Assembly: GCA_036768485.1 (NCBI GenBank)
Contig: JAVLUZ010000272.1
Span: 120,034-184,033 of the forward strand
Source: Mermis nigrescens
Lineage: Eukaryota > Nematoda > Enoplea > Mermithida > Mermithidae
Direction of reading: 5' to 3'
Length of the DNA stretch: 64,000 bases
The position numbers were made by a program, and so were the translations under genes. This document shows positions 41,931 through 53,480 of the stretch, piece by piece (the first letter of the stretch is position 1; each line of letters starts with the position of its first letter). Under the pieces are notes generated by a model, which had not been told where the DNA came from, searched no databases, and worked only from the letters and a program-made list of their open reading frames with translations.

Positions 41931-43476
41931 ATGAATTCTTCGTCGGATGACATTTTTGCATCCTATAGTCCTCAAATTTTTGCATTAGACGGGATACTTC
42001 ATGAAATTGCTCGCAATGAAAGCATTGACACTAATTTTCTGGAAGCTATACTCAATGATTCGAGGGAAGTGAACTTAAGCAATTTCGAAACAGAAGCACT
42101 TGGTGAAGAAACACCGGCGAACAATATGTTCATTCCGGTACATTATTCTTTTGATCGCAACCAAAACTCATTTAGTTAATTAAATTATAAGTAATAAAGC
42201 CCTAAATAATTAATTCAGTAAAGATGATTGGATCGTACAAATTTCATTATAATAGATCTATTCCTTTCAAGGCTAATCATCAATGAAATAAATAATAGCA
42301 CAAGATCATTTGCAAAAGTATTAATAATACGCGCACACAGACACATAGGGAGGGACGAGTGCATTTTCAAACAATTTCGATGTGAAAATACCCAAAAACT
42401 CAATTTAATACAGTGAAAATCTTGAATTTTACCTCTTCATTGCCCCATAAAAATCACAATTTTACCCTCCTTGAGCAACAGGCCTTTGTGCATCTATGAA
42501 CAGACGTTGATTAATGAAGACAATACATTTATAACTAAACATAAAATCAGTGATACATGCACTAAATTTATATTAGGATGAAAAGGAAGTAATGACGGAG
42601 GAAGAGGTTGGTGAATTCTTGCAGATGGTGACGCCAAATTATGATGACCACGGTGGATATACTCAGCCGGAAGAACCACAAATACCGACCCCTCCAAGGC
42701 TTACGCTGGAGGCGGCTACGGTACATATAATAATCATAATATGGTGGGAACTAAAATTTTAATGATAGATTAAGGACTTATGAAAAAAAGATCAGAACAG
42801 TGTAACAGCTAATATATGAAATATAACAGAAAATAACAGCTTTGAATTAGCCATTTAGTTATTTTGTGCTAGTATATTACATAATATACAAATATTAATT
42901 TTGATTCTGACCGCATATGTAAATTCTTATGTATGAAAAAATTTGTGTTAGGTACATTTTTCGTTTGTTTATACTCCCGTATTTTCATATTCTATATCTG
43001 TAGTGAAAAATTACTACCTATTGTTTGAAATTAGTATAGATCAATAACACACTGTCTTGTTATCGCAATTTGTTTTATATAACTAAAGACTTGGCTAACG
43101 ACAATTGTTTTTTCGTAAAGTCAATAAAAATTTCATGCAAAATTAAATGACTTATCATCATGAAATATACAGCCATTTGAATTTATAAAATTTTTATCAT
43201 AAGTATGGTCGTTAGGTTTAATATTAAACTATCAGGTCGAACTAACCAAATGGAGCGAATACAATAAATTTTGCTCTGGAAACTCGGAGAACAAAAAACG
43301 GCGTTTGCAGAATTTACGTCTGCATAAATACCAAAAAAGACCGCGTGGTGAAATATCTTCATGATATCAAGGAAAAACCCGCTGCAAACATGAAAGCGGC
43401 CGTATGCGTGCTACTCAAAAATTTGGAAACGGATGACGATATCAGTACTTTGGTGCAGAGTTTTAATGCACGATAA
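41931..43476 (+). CDS. Candidate three-exon gene of element B, unknown function
   Basis: Exon 1, 41931-42137, is acidic (MNSSSDDIFASYSPQIFALD) and ends before GTACAT. Exon 2, 42577-42720, follows TATATTAG and reads DEKEVMTEEEVGEFLQMVTP and PEEPQIPTPPRLTLEAAT, ending before another GTACAT. Exon 3 starts at 43236 after ACTATCAG with VELTKWSEYNKFCSGNSENK. All three joins are in phase 0 and both introns share the GTACAT donor. In exon 3 the frame ends at 43364 as a basic tail, while a neighbouring frame stays open to 43476 with IYVCINTKKDRVVKYLHDIK and LLKNLETDDDISTLVQSF; a change in the six-A run near 43298 would link them. A TATA-like TTATATCC lies 32 bases before the ATG. I recognise no domain. 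Confidence 0.5.
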
Positions 43477-44718
43477 ATGAATTTTTGAATTTTCCTTCCT
43501 GCTTTTAATTTTTCCGATCTTGTGTGAAAAAAAGTACATTTTTTCAAGAATTTTGAAATTTTTTGTAAAAATTCCATTTTGAACATTTCTAGATTGAAGT
43601 TTTGACCATAAAAAACGTAAAAAACGGCTTTTAGGAAAAAATGAGAAAAAGCATACCTATTAGAAAAAAGTCACTTTTATGGTTGTTAAATTTAAAAAAA
43701 CATTCATTTATCCTTATTTTGTCGAATTCATGCTGCTGCCTTTATCTTGCGCATCAATCTCCTCATGCTATGCGCCTCACTAATTAGCTTAGCCTTTTTT
43801 CTTGTCGCAAGTTATACATTTTGTCAGTTTGCCATTGTATTATACATATTTGAGTACAGTAATCATTTGTTATAATCTCTAAATGTGCATTTTAATACTT
43901 GCTCATACCTCATTTAATGTTTTACATTGCATACGGATATTTTAAGTCTTTTTTTATTACATCGTCAGACATTGCGCTTTTATGGTTTTCTTTGTTTCTC
44001 ATAATCTCGTTAAGATTAATACAATTTTTTCTGTGATATCGCGCCTGTTAAATTGTCTTTGTACCTGCATGCCTGCTGTCGTATGTATATAGTCTCCTAC
44101 GCATTTAACAACATCAACATGATGCATCTATGTAGGTATACCTACCTAAGTACCTATCTAGAGTCTGTTTTTTAAAGCTAGTGCATGGATTTGTTCAAAA
44201 ACTAAAATCCTAGTTACTGTAATCCTTTTACATGTATGCTCTTGGCTTAATAACGGAATCGAGCATTAAAGCAATAGGTACATAAATCGCTTCATCAATA
44301 AGTAATTCATGCACTAGATTAAAAAATAGACTATTAACTATAGGTTACCATATGTAGGGTGCAACTTCATATTATGTATGTATGGATAGGTAGGTACCTA
44401 TGTGCTCATATGCAATATACATATGTACGTAAGTATAGTAGGTATCTACATAACTTGTTTTAATTTTACGGGGTTTCTGGAAAAATCTAAATTGAATGCA
44501 AAAGTATTTAGAAACACTTTTTATATTTTATTGCTTTTTGAGTAAGTAAATCCACAAAAAACATAATATAAGAACTTTTTTGTTCATTCACTCGACAATA
44601 GTGTTTAATTTACATCTAAACTTGTGCAAAACGGACACTTCTTACTACAGGTTGCATTACCATAAGAGAAAAAGTATCGCATACGTGAAAATTTCAACAA
44701 AAGGGGCAATTACATAAG
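43477..44718. other. No gene seen in element B, 43.5-44.7 kb
   Basis: AT-rich sequence with scattered TACCTACCTAAGTACC and ACATATGTACGTA-type simple words. Short open frames here show no protein-like pattern. Confidence 0.5.
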
Positions 44719-45400
44719 ACTATCCAAATTGAGATCTGTCTACCAGACAGAATCATGGACGGAACTTAACAAGCACCAGCGCTCAAGCGGCCCCTACACA
44801 CTGAAAATTGCAAAAATACTTAACAAGGTTACGAATGAATATAACATCAAACTGACGGGTTTAACTCAGTTTGTTATCTAATAGCCTGTTTTACATAACT
44901 CTGTGCATAAATTCTAAGAATTTTCAGCACCATTGAGGCTAAAGGTTACGATAATGTATCAGATCAGTGCTAAATATGTCAGTTTGCTTTAAATTTGTGT
45001 GAAGTTACATGAAACAGACTATAATTTTCGATAAATAATTAATCGGAATTTCAGAAAAACAGGATCTTGCACAAATGAAAAAGAAAATTCGCATTTTTTG
45101 TACACAGCTTTCAATGTTCTGGCAAAGAAGTGTAGCACCGCAAAAGCCATTACCAAAACGTCGAGGGCAAGATTTACATAAAACCTTCTAAATGTCTTAT
45201 CACAGACACGAGACGGATATTATGGACGGATGCGACCAGCGCGAACCTGTGCCACTTGACGTTAAACCTGTGATTTGACAGGAAATACTTAACAAGAGTA
45301 TGTATGAATAAAACATCATTTTCATGGGTTATACTTAAATTGATTGAAAACAAACATTGTGTTACGTTTCTTGGGAGTAAAACAATGTGAATTTGAGAAA
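44719..45400 (+). pseudogene. Two diverged copies of a coding-like segment, unknown
   Basis: 44719-44881 is open as LSKLRSVYQTESWTELNKHQ and then IAKILNKVTNEYNIKLTGLT, ending at TAA. 45190-45400 carries related DNA (shared ATGGACGGA, AGCGC, AAATACTTAACAAG and ATGAATA-AACATCA blocks) in a broken reading frame. This looks like the duplicated exon or fragment of one gene. Family unknown. Confidence 0.35.
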
Positions 45401-45682
45401 AGACGCCCCACAACACTCCGAACTATAGAGGGAGGAAAAATTACACAACGGTTTTAGTAAATTATGTACATACGTAGAAGGGGATTAGGATCGGTTTTTT
45501 GCCATCAATAGAAAATCCTATAAGCTAGAAATTTGCAACAAAGCGAGGAAATGCAAAGTTTTCCTGGTTTTTTGCCTGCGCCAATATGTACCTACTCTAT
45601 CTATGATAAACGCGACCTTGATGCTACTTAAGGTCGTTAAAAAAGGGGGAATGAACATACTGTAAAGATAGACAAGACTCAG

Positions 45683-45805
45683 ATGTATATGCAAAATTAT
45701 TATAATTTTATCCTATGCCGACAATGCGAATGCAATTACAGAAACAAATCGGTCAAATGCTTTGCCGCCTTATTCGTTGCAATTAAAATTCTTCAGGACG
45801 GCGGC
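45683..45805 (+). pseudogene. Fragment related to the small Cys-rich secreted protein
   Basis: Reads MYMQNYYNFILCRQCECNYR and then NKSVKCFA before running into GGYGE and a stop. It matches the FILCRQCKCHYR part of the minus-strand gene at 47215-47415, in opposite orientation. It ends at GGCGGCTACG followed by GTGAGT, a good splice donor; exon 2 of the gene at 41931 also ends GGCGGCTACG before GT. Confidence 0.45.
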
Positions 45806-47214
45806 TACGGTGAGTAGAGCGGCGTCAACGAAGCCAAAGCCAAAGGGCCCAGAACATTGCATAACACGTGAGCCCACCCAGTGGAAAAGCCAAGATGCCA
45901 TAGGCTAATATCTTTAGACCCACCGGGTGGGCCTCACGGCCTCGACGGTTGTCGTCGTAGTTGTTGACGGATGGTAACGGTGTTTGACGACCGCCAAGGA
46001 TGCATGTTCTCTTGTAGGCCCTTTTGGCCTCGTCGCTATTGTCTTTGTTGCAGCATGTGGTTGAAAGTTGTGGTATGAGTGGGAAATTTGTAGAAAGATG
46101 GAAGTTGGCGCTTGTATTGCAATTGGGCGGTGTATAAATTATTGTGGTAAAATATGCGTTGATGATCTAAAAAGTAATTTCAAGAATCAATAAACGCGAA
46201 TAATAATTATGCAAAACGCATAATAATCATATCTACGATCTTGCAGGGGTTTGAGGTGGTGTATTAATTGGGCCCTCATTCACCCAGCCAAATTTGTCGA
46301 TTTTCTAGAAGTTTTCAAAATTTCCCTTGAAATTGGCATAAGAAGTGTTTTTCTAAGTCTTTTTTCCGCTTTTTTGATTTTTATGAAATATTTTTATGCC
46401 AGTAGAAAGATAAAGAATACGGCAATAAGCAATATTTTTGACGCGTTCCCATTATTATTTCACCCCAAAAAAGGTGCCACTCCCCCAGAATTTCCATGCT
46501 GTGTGTCTTTCCCTTTTCAATAACTAATTCAAAACATGACCATTTTGAGCATTATAAATAGCGATAGAGATCAAGCATCTTTTTTGAGTAATAAATATGG
46601 ACGCATAATATCGTTTTGATTAACAATGAAAAAAGGGTCGTGCGTAGAGGATTTAGAGGTTCTCACAAAACAGACTGCTTAGGTCTGTGTTGCTCCCACT
46701 TATGGTGTAATATAGCTGTGTAAGTCCACTTATAGATGTTCGGACAAAAATTTGTATAAATTTACATTACCATGGTTATTTAAAGGAAAATAATTACCAT
46801 ATTCATCATCATCATGTCGGAAATGACAAGAAAAAAATTTTTAGTGAATAATTGTAAAATTAGAATTAAATTAAAATTAGAAATAAAATTAAAATTAGCC
46901 CGTAAAATTCAGAATATTACGGAAACCAATAGACAGTTTTCAATAAAACTTATTTTCAGCGTCTTATTTTAACAATTTCAGCTTGTTTTGCAAAAAATCC
47001 GGACTTTCTAAACCCATATTCTGTATTTGCTCCAGTTTTTGTAAGATTAAATAAAGAAAAAACCATTTTTTGAACGCCAAGATTTATCAAGCCGCAAAAT
47101 TTTTTGTTTTGAGCATACCACAAATGAAGAACAAAGGGGTAACGCAATAAAACGAAATTTTTCAAACTTTCAGAATGCATAGTCTTTTGAAAAACAGAAA
47201 TAAATTAATTTCCA
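45806..47214. other. Mostly non-coding stretch of element B with a hairpin
   Basis: GTGAGCCCACCC near 45867 can pair with GGGTGGGCCTCAC near 45928 (about 12 bp stem). A nearby GCCAAAGGGCCC and GGGCCCTTTTGGC-like pair (45845, 46017) adds another potential stem. An open frame at 46251-46523 has no recognisable domain. The rest is AT-rich. Confidence 0.45.
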
Positions 47215-47415
47215 TTATTTGCTCACTAAGCCGCTGTCCTGTGCCGTTTCCCAATCAAAGTCGGCGAAGCATTTGACCATGCGTGTCCTGTAATGGCATT
47301 TGCATTGGCGGCATAGGATGAATTTGGCGCCGTTGTTGACAACGGCGTCGGTGTAAATCGGACCAACGTAGGCTGAGCACGCAATGGCAATGGCAACAAA
47401 TAAATAATAATACAT
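47215..47415 (-). CDS. Small secreted cysteine-containing protein of element B
   Basis: 66 codons, uninterrupted. MYYYLFVAIAIACSAYVGPI is a typical signal peptide; the mature part has FILCRQCKCHYRTRMVKCFA with four Cys in a CxxCxC-x(9)-C spacing and an acidic end. A related fragment lies at 45683-45805. Export from infected or host cells is inferred from the signal; the function is unknown. Confidence 0.5.
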   Translation of the reverse strand: MYYYLFVAIAIACSAYVGPIYTDAVVNNGAKFILCRQCKCHYRTRMVKCFADFDWETAQDSGLVSK

Positions 47416-47834
47416 TTTCTGAAAGAAATAAAATATTAGACGCCTTGAATCTCAACACACGGATGCATATTTACGCAGATACGATATTATCATTAGTTAT
47501 GTATTAAACAATATTACCTAGGTAGGTACATAAAAAGAGAATAAAAAAGGACGCGCCGACCAGCGGAAAAAACCGGAATAGCTTGTGCGCGCAGAGCATA
47601 CGGGGAAAAAAGGACGCTATCGGTTTTGCATAGAGACATGAATACACCCTTATTAAAAAATAGACAAGTACGTAGATACAATACATACTTATGTATGTTA
47701 CGTACTAGCGCGCGTATAGCCAAAGATGACGTTGGGTACCAACCTATTTTCTTATTTTCCTACCTGCATACATACATACTTAGATGTATGCAGTGCAGTG
47801 TTTTCCAACCGGTTTTTTTACTAGCGCATGAGAG

Positions 47835-49493
47835 TTAATCAAAAATATCGTAATAAAATAGGCAATTCGCAACATCCACAATTGTAACCAAATTTTCAGC
47901 ATGCAAAAAACATTCATGCCAGGTAACAACAGCCTCAATTGGATTAATTGAACGCAAATTAACAGGTAAACCAACAGCCATAATTTGACTATGGAAGAAT
48001 TGATGACATAAAAAACCTAATTGCACCGAATCAAGAACAATATTGCAAACGATATTACGGGGTAAAATAACATTACGCACAAGCTCGAAAATTGCATATC
48101 CTGTAGCATCAGCGTTCAAACTAGGCGGAAAATTCAAAACAAGGTTTTCAAGTTGAGGCGCCGCGTTCAACAAGTTTAACAAAAACCCGTAAACGTTGCC
48201 CGCGAAGTAACACTGTTTCAAAGTAATGCGGAAAGGATTGAAAAAATTTATCAAATGAGGAGTTTCATAATTCATAAAACAGCTTTCAAAGGTGAGCTGA
48301 CGGACCCTTGGGAGAATACCAAAGGCTTCAACGTCATATTGACACTGCGTGAAGTGCAAATGACGCTGATCCGCATCATTCGCCAAAAGCGAAGACAACA
48401 GCGCGCTGGGTAGCGGGGTAGTCAGCGTGAGGTTCTTCAAGTGCACCGTTTGCGGATTGCAAACCACTAAAATTCGAACGAATCTATACATACATATTGC
48501 TGTTTTGTAAACAGTGTTGCCAACTCTCTCAAACAAAAAAATATGAGTCAAAAAATTTTTAAACATGGAAGCAAAAATTTTCGCTTTCAGCAATTTGCAA
48601 TGCAAATAAATGCTATTCGTCATTGAGTTCTACCTGTTTTTTTTCGAAAAAAGTTTTATTCTGGTCAAAAATTCTCAAATTTAGAAAAAATTGATATAAT
48701 GTCGTTTGGCAACGCTGTTCGTAAAGCAAGTGCATACATATACACAGATAAGTAGTTCGTATTCTACATATAATTTAAACATATAGGCTGCACATAAATC
48801 AAAAAACCGCCTCTAGATATTAGTTGTAAATCAACAAAAACGTAAACTGTGTGCAGTTTTCTTTAATTCTAAGGAACATTATGTACAAGTATGTGTTTAT
48901 CTCACGTATAGTTTAAATTTTGAAAATTATGTCCGACAACTATAGCATTATTTTGATACATACATAATTATGGCGTTATTTATTCTTGACAGTATACTAC
49001 TTACATAGTGTATCAAAGCGCTCAAGATGTTAAAATTCTAGGAAAATGACAGAAAGTTACGATTTAACTGGAATGCGTACACATTTAGAAACCGCCCTTT
49101 TTTCTATTTAATAATTTGTATTCGAATTTTGAAAAACCTTAGCAGCATGAAACAAATTTTTAAGCTTACTCATTATTTTTCGAAATATCGCTTAATTTTG
49201 GGTAAAGCCGTATCGCTTTCCTCGAACACCCTGAACGCTTTTTGGTACGGGAACGCCGGAACGGTTTGACCCTGATGAGTCAAGCAAAACGTATAATTCA
49301 TAGGCTGATCCTCCACCGGAAATATCGACTTTTTCAAAACCGCGCATAAACCGGGCAATATGGGATATTTTTGACTGTATATGAGCATACACCAGTCGGG
49401 AGATACACCGGTCGCCTTCATCCGCGTTAGGAAGTCCAAAAATTTGAAAATTCTTAATTTCAGTTCCACCGGAAGAGTTTCGAAACAAGCCAT
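47835..49493 (-). pseudogene. F-box protein 2 of element B, probably two exons
   Basis: The first part (49493-49173) begins MACFETLPVELKLRIFKFLD and continues FLTRMKATGVSPDWCMLIYS, a standard F-box at the N-terminus. The second part (about 48466-47835) is open over 210 codons with leucine-rich-repeat-like lines: VHLKNLTLTTPLP, LHFTQCQYDVEAFG, VRQLTFESCFMNYE, LENLVLNFPPSLN. That suits a substrate-binding LRR domain. Between them, 49165-48467 has no frame; GTAAGC near 49162 and TTTTAG before 48466 could be splice sites, though a stop comes just before that donor. GGGTATATGAGGGCCGG, like the pPolB TATA region, lies about 60 bases upstream. Confidence 0.65.
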
Positions 49494-49554
49494 TTTCGCT
49501 ATTCAATTCAACACTATAGAGCATGTATGGCCCCACCGGCTGCCCCGGCCCTCA

Positions 49555-49954
49555 TATACCCCCGGTTAGTATACTAAATTTAGTATACTAATATTAGTAT
49601 ACTAATTTTGGTCTACCAAATGCTACTTACTGTATATGTACACACCGTATAGGCTGAGTTTTTTGATACATAGAAAACAATGAACAACACTACAGTAAGT
49701 ATCACGATATCAATCTTTGCCTGGCGTCGTTTGTCCTGAAAAAGGACACGTTAGAGCCGGGGGAAAGGGTGGGGGTGGGGGTCTTATCCCCCCTCGTCCC
49801 ACCCCTCCCCTGCGTCCCTTTACACTTGTTTTTGGCTTGCAACTATTTTAATATACTAATTTTTGGCTTCGCTTAGCTCAACTATTTTTACTCTACCAAA
49901 ATTTTAGTGTACTAAAAATTAGTACACTTACCCAGGGTCCCACCCTTAACTACT
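49555..49954. repeat. Right terminal region of element B
   Basis: Ends CCCAGGGTCCCACCCTTAACTACT. 49565-49612 has three consecutive TTAGTATACTAA-type palindromes near the F-box promoter. The CCC-rich 49770-49815 segment has no counterpart at the left end, so the inverted repeats are diverged. Confidence 0.8.
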
Positions 49955-49960
49955 GAAATA

Positions 49961-50830
49961 AGCCATTTAGCAAACAATAATCTGATCATTGAAAGTGTGA
50001 AAAGCAAAGTGCAACATATTTTGAAGCAAATGCTTTACTCTCATGACAAAACCATTTTTGAAGAGAATTTTGCTGTTTTAATCAATGGCAATTTAGTCCC
50101 TGAGCTAGTAAAGCAGTGTTTCGATGCTAATTTTGACAGTTGTAAAGACATGTGGGCTTATGTTTTTTGAAGTTGTTTATGTTTGTCTGGTATTAAGGAT
50201 ACAAATAGAATAGAAGCCCAGAATAAGCATATTAAGGACGTCATATTTAAATATTCTTGTAGGTCTTCCTGTGTGAACAGATTGTTAACATATTGCAACT
50301 TGCGTGTATTTAATGTAAGTAGGAGCATCTTTTCTGACAAATGCAAATGACCGGCTCCCATTGATCATGACAGTAATATTGTTGTGATTAAGCAGGCCTT
50401 TTCATCTTTTGCAGCAGATAAGTTGACAAAGGAATATCATGCACTGAATTTAGAATTGATTCAAGTATGCATGTGAATTAGGTGCAAAAAAATTAAGTGT
50501 AAATTTTCCTACTTCTAAACTAGCTTGTGTATTAAGTTGCTTGATAAATGTGATTCTTATTTTGTGGTGCAGTTTGAATTACCTTGTAGGCACATATTTG
50601 CAGCAAGAAGGCATTTAAATTGTCCAACCTTGGATTTTTCTGCAGTTCCAGGTTGTTTTCTAAGAAATAATGCCATCACTTAGTATTCTCCTGTGCCCAA
50701 AAGTTTGAAAAATTGTAGCCCTAGGGATGATCCCCCAATTAATAGGACTGAACTTAGAGAAGCCAAATGCCTCATTTTCTGTGAATGAGTGGTATAATAC
50801 TCCGCTTGAAATATTGAAAAGAATAAGTGA
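49961..50830 (+). pseudogene. MULE-type transposase, 3' part
   Basis: Continues the frame from 32568: NNNLIIESVKSKVQHILKQ, VPELVKQCFDANFDSCKDMW, RIEAQNKHIKDVIF, RSSCVNRLLTYCNLRV, then a SWIM-like zinc-binding stretch with KCDSYFVVQFELPCRHIFAA (Cys-x-His) near 50550-50600. A few stops are present. This completes a MULE-like protein with transposase core plus SWIM finger. Confidence 0.7.
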
Positions 50831-51640
50831 TACATGTAGTAAGATGAGTCAGGAGAAATTTGAAATGCAAGTTCAATTCTTAACTAATATTTAGATGACC
50901 TGAATAAGACTGAAGATTCAGGGAAAATTCAGGAAAAGATTTTATCAAAAAGCATACCTCCTGGAAGTGGTAAGGCATCTGAGCACTAGGGGGCATCTAA
51001 TGGAGTTGTCTACTTTTGGTCACAGTGTAAAATATTAGGTGAGGTTAATGGACTAAATGCCTCTCAGCACCAAATTTTGTGAAAAAGTAAAAAAGTAAAG
51101 CAAAAAAATTATCATTGAATGCTGAGGAAATTAGTTTTCTTGTAGATCTTAGCACAAGATTCCCCAAAAATTTGATGGATAAGATTTCTAAGCTGCTTGC
51201 CCTGACATTTAGTAACAATGATACATATAGTATGTCACAGGTATATAGAGAGTGTGGTCGATTATTAAAATAGTCCTATTTTGAATACTCTTGCTTCTGT
51301 AGAACTGAATTAAAAACTAGAATTTTATGTCTTTTGTGCTAATAAAATAGCTTTAATGCATCTGAAAACGTTTAAAATCCATGGTCAGTTTGTATGCTGC
51401 ATGCTGTGAATTGCTGCATTTGTTGATGCGGATTAATTGTGATTCTGTTTGTTTTAATATATGGCAATGTGCAAATCAGAAGTGCTTAATGAATAAAATC
51501 TTCTGTCTGTTGTGTTTGCTGTGGATCTGTTCCATGGGATTGATCTGTCATCTAGGGTTCATAAATTAGGAGCCATTTTACAGCAGCATCTTTTTCATTG
51601 TTTTTAAAATTGTCATTCAACCACCTTCCCATTTTTTGAG
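50831..51640 (+). other. MULE interior, degenerate
   Basis: Short coding-like stretches on the plus strand are interrupted by many stops. 50860-51250 may be the end of the transposase or a linker. No separate gene can be supported. Confidence 0.35.
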
Positions 51641-52720
51641 AAATATAAGTAAAATAAGCAAAACTGTTGTAAACGTTAAGAAATACTGCATTTGTCCTAA
51701 ACCATATGAGAATGACGAGCACATGATAAATTGCAATGAGTGCAACAGTTCGTACCACCCTGATTGTATTGATTTTCCAGAAACTGAACCTGCTTAGAAT
51801 GATTCTGCAATTGCCTAGGGTTTGTGGCCTGTGTGATCCTGAAATTCAAAGGTGCTGTAAAAAGTCAAAATTTACCTTGTTACCCGATTCTCTGCTAAAA
51901 ATGAATATCCTTCTCCCAAATGGGCTGGGAGCATTCTAAAAGATGGGAAAGAAATTGTCCATACTAATACGTGTACATTATATTCCTGTTTGATGCCTTT
52001 TCATGCCCAAAATTTGCAAACAGGGAAGGCTAGCCAAAAAGCTGATATACTCAGACTAAACCTTGCTCAGTACTATTGGCAATCTTTTAGAAATATTTCG
52101 GAATGGGGAGTTCTCAAAATGTAGACTTCTTTGGGCTGGATTATCAAAAACTCCAAGTACAGGCAGTATTTTACACTTTTACTGTGACTTTCCAGTCTTT
52201 TTTACAGCTTTTTTAATCCATTGTTCAAAATGGAATTTACTTCAACATGTTCTAGTAACACATGTAAATATCCCTCAAAAGTTCATGTTGAAATTGGATT
52301 GTCTTTTGACTATTTTGTTAACACTAATGCTAACATTAAACATTTGAGTCAACTTCTGCATAGCTGGGCCACAAAACTGTGTTGCATTAGTTGTTCTGTT
52401 TATTTGCCACCTGATTTGGAAGTAATTGATCTAACTAGGGGTTGTACAGGGCAACAAAATTAAACCCTCCATTATCTTTGATCCCCCTACCTCCATTTTT
52501 GTCTATTGATCTAAGTGATTTTGAATGTTGCTCCAAAAATATTCCTAATGCTGTAACATTTTTCAATAAAAGGTATACTTTCATCAGTGCTGTTTATCAC
52601 AAAACGGACCATTTTTTGTTCATTTATGTGGGAAAATTAGATGATCTCTTACAATGATTTAGATGGAAAATTGAGATCAGAACCCTGGGGCTGTAAGTCC
52701 TTGTTCTGTATATCTGCTCT
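51641..52720 (+). pseudogene. MULE second region: PHD finger plus cysteine-protease-like C-terminus
   Basis: 51651-51797 reads KKYCICPKPYENDEHMINCN and ECNSSYHPDC, giving the Cys4-His-Cys order of a PHD finger. After stops, 51915-52060 reads GSILKDGKEIVHTNTCTLYS, where NTC looks like the catalytic Cys site of a ubiquitin- or SUMO-type protease. 52575-52660 has FISAVYHKTDHFLFIYVGKL with a candidate catalytic His, followed in another frame by an Asn-Asp-Leu-Asp-Gly block. Such protease regions are known from some MULE and related DNA transposons. The function is inferred from motif spacing only. Confidence 0.5.
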
Positions 52721-52789
52721 GATTTAATTTAAGCGTATACAATGAATAAAAGCATTGACATAAAATAAATTTAAATTATATAAAGTTGG

Positions 52790-53480
52790 GGATCCTTTGA
52801 ATTAATGTATATGTATCCACATTTTTTTCCGCGTTAGGTTTTTTTGATGTGCAGCATAATCCTGAAAATACCAAAGTAGGGGTACATTGATTGAGCTTAT
52901 GTATTATCATCATATATCCACTTTTTTCCATGTTAGCTTCTTCTTCAATGTGCAGCATAATCACACCTGGGCGTGGGGAGATTTGGGGGGGGAATATGCA
53001 CCCCCAGAAACCAAAATACCCACCCCAGAAATCAAAATACCCCCCCAGAATTCAATTTTTGAAATTTTTTCTGTCTTTTTCGCAATTTTTTGATGCCAAT
53101 GGATAGTGCTTGATGAGAAACGTCAAAAAATGGTGTTTTTATCGCCATACCACCATTTTTAAAGCCATTTTTCGACCTTCAAAAAAATCTTGCACCCCCC
53201 CCAGAATTTTCTTGCTGCCCACGTATGAGCATAATCCTTAAAATACCAAAGTAGGGGCACATTGCTTGAGCTTATGTGTTTTCATTGTATATCCGTTTTT
53301 TTCTGTGTTAGGTTTTTCTTCAATGTGCAGCATAATCCTGAAAATATCAAAGTAGGGGCGCATTGATTGAGTTCGTGTGTTGTTATTGTATATCCACATT
53401 TTTCCATCTCATCTTTTTCTTCAATGTGCAGCATAATTCTGAAAATGATAAAGTAGGGCACATTGATTAAGCTCATACTG
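52790..53480. repeat. Tandem repeat, about 120-bp unit, interrupted by an M1 MITE
   Basis: Each unit has TTCAATGTGCAGCATAATCC, TGAAAATACCAAAGTAGGGG, CACATTGATTGAGCTTATG and a TATATCCACATTTTT block. At least four units lie at 52790-52961 and 53228-53480. The open minus-strand frames over them are repeat products, not genes. Confidence 0.85.
52962..53227 (-). mobile_element. M1 MITE copy inside the 120-bp tandem repeat
   Basis: Starts CACACCTGGGCG and ends GCCCACGTATG, flanked by AGCATAAT at 52954-52961 and 53228-53235. Confidence 0.93.

Larger units (their letters stand above)
32575..49954. mobile_element. Polinton-like element B, 17,380 bp
   Basis: Both ends start AGTAGTTAAGGGTGGGACCCTGGG when read inwards. 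The flanking 6-bp duplication is GAAATA (32569-32574 and 49955-49960). AG-starting termini, 6-bp duplications and 15-20 kb size are hallmarks of Polinton/Maverick elements. The interrupted MULE frame confirms the borders. Contents: pPolB (-), TBP homologue (+), two F-box genes, a small membrane protein, a small secreted protein, a candidate spliced gene and unknown ORFs. I find no capsid, packaging ATPase, adenain-type protease or retroviral-type integrase, so it is either reduced or depends on relatives. Confidence 0.92.

Noticed and set aside
46251..46523. ORF with hydrophobic stretch in element B
   Set aside because: No start context, no recognised domain, and it ends in a CCCCAGAATTTCC-type repeat-like stretch; more likely chance.
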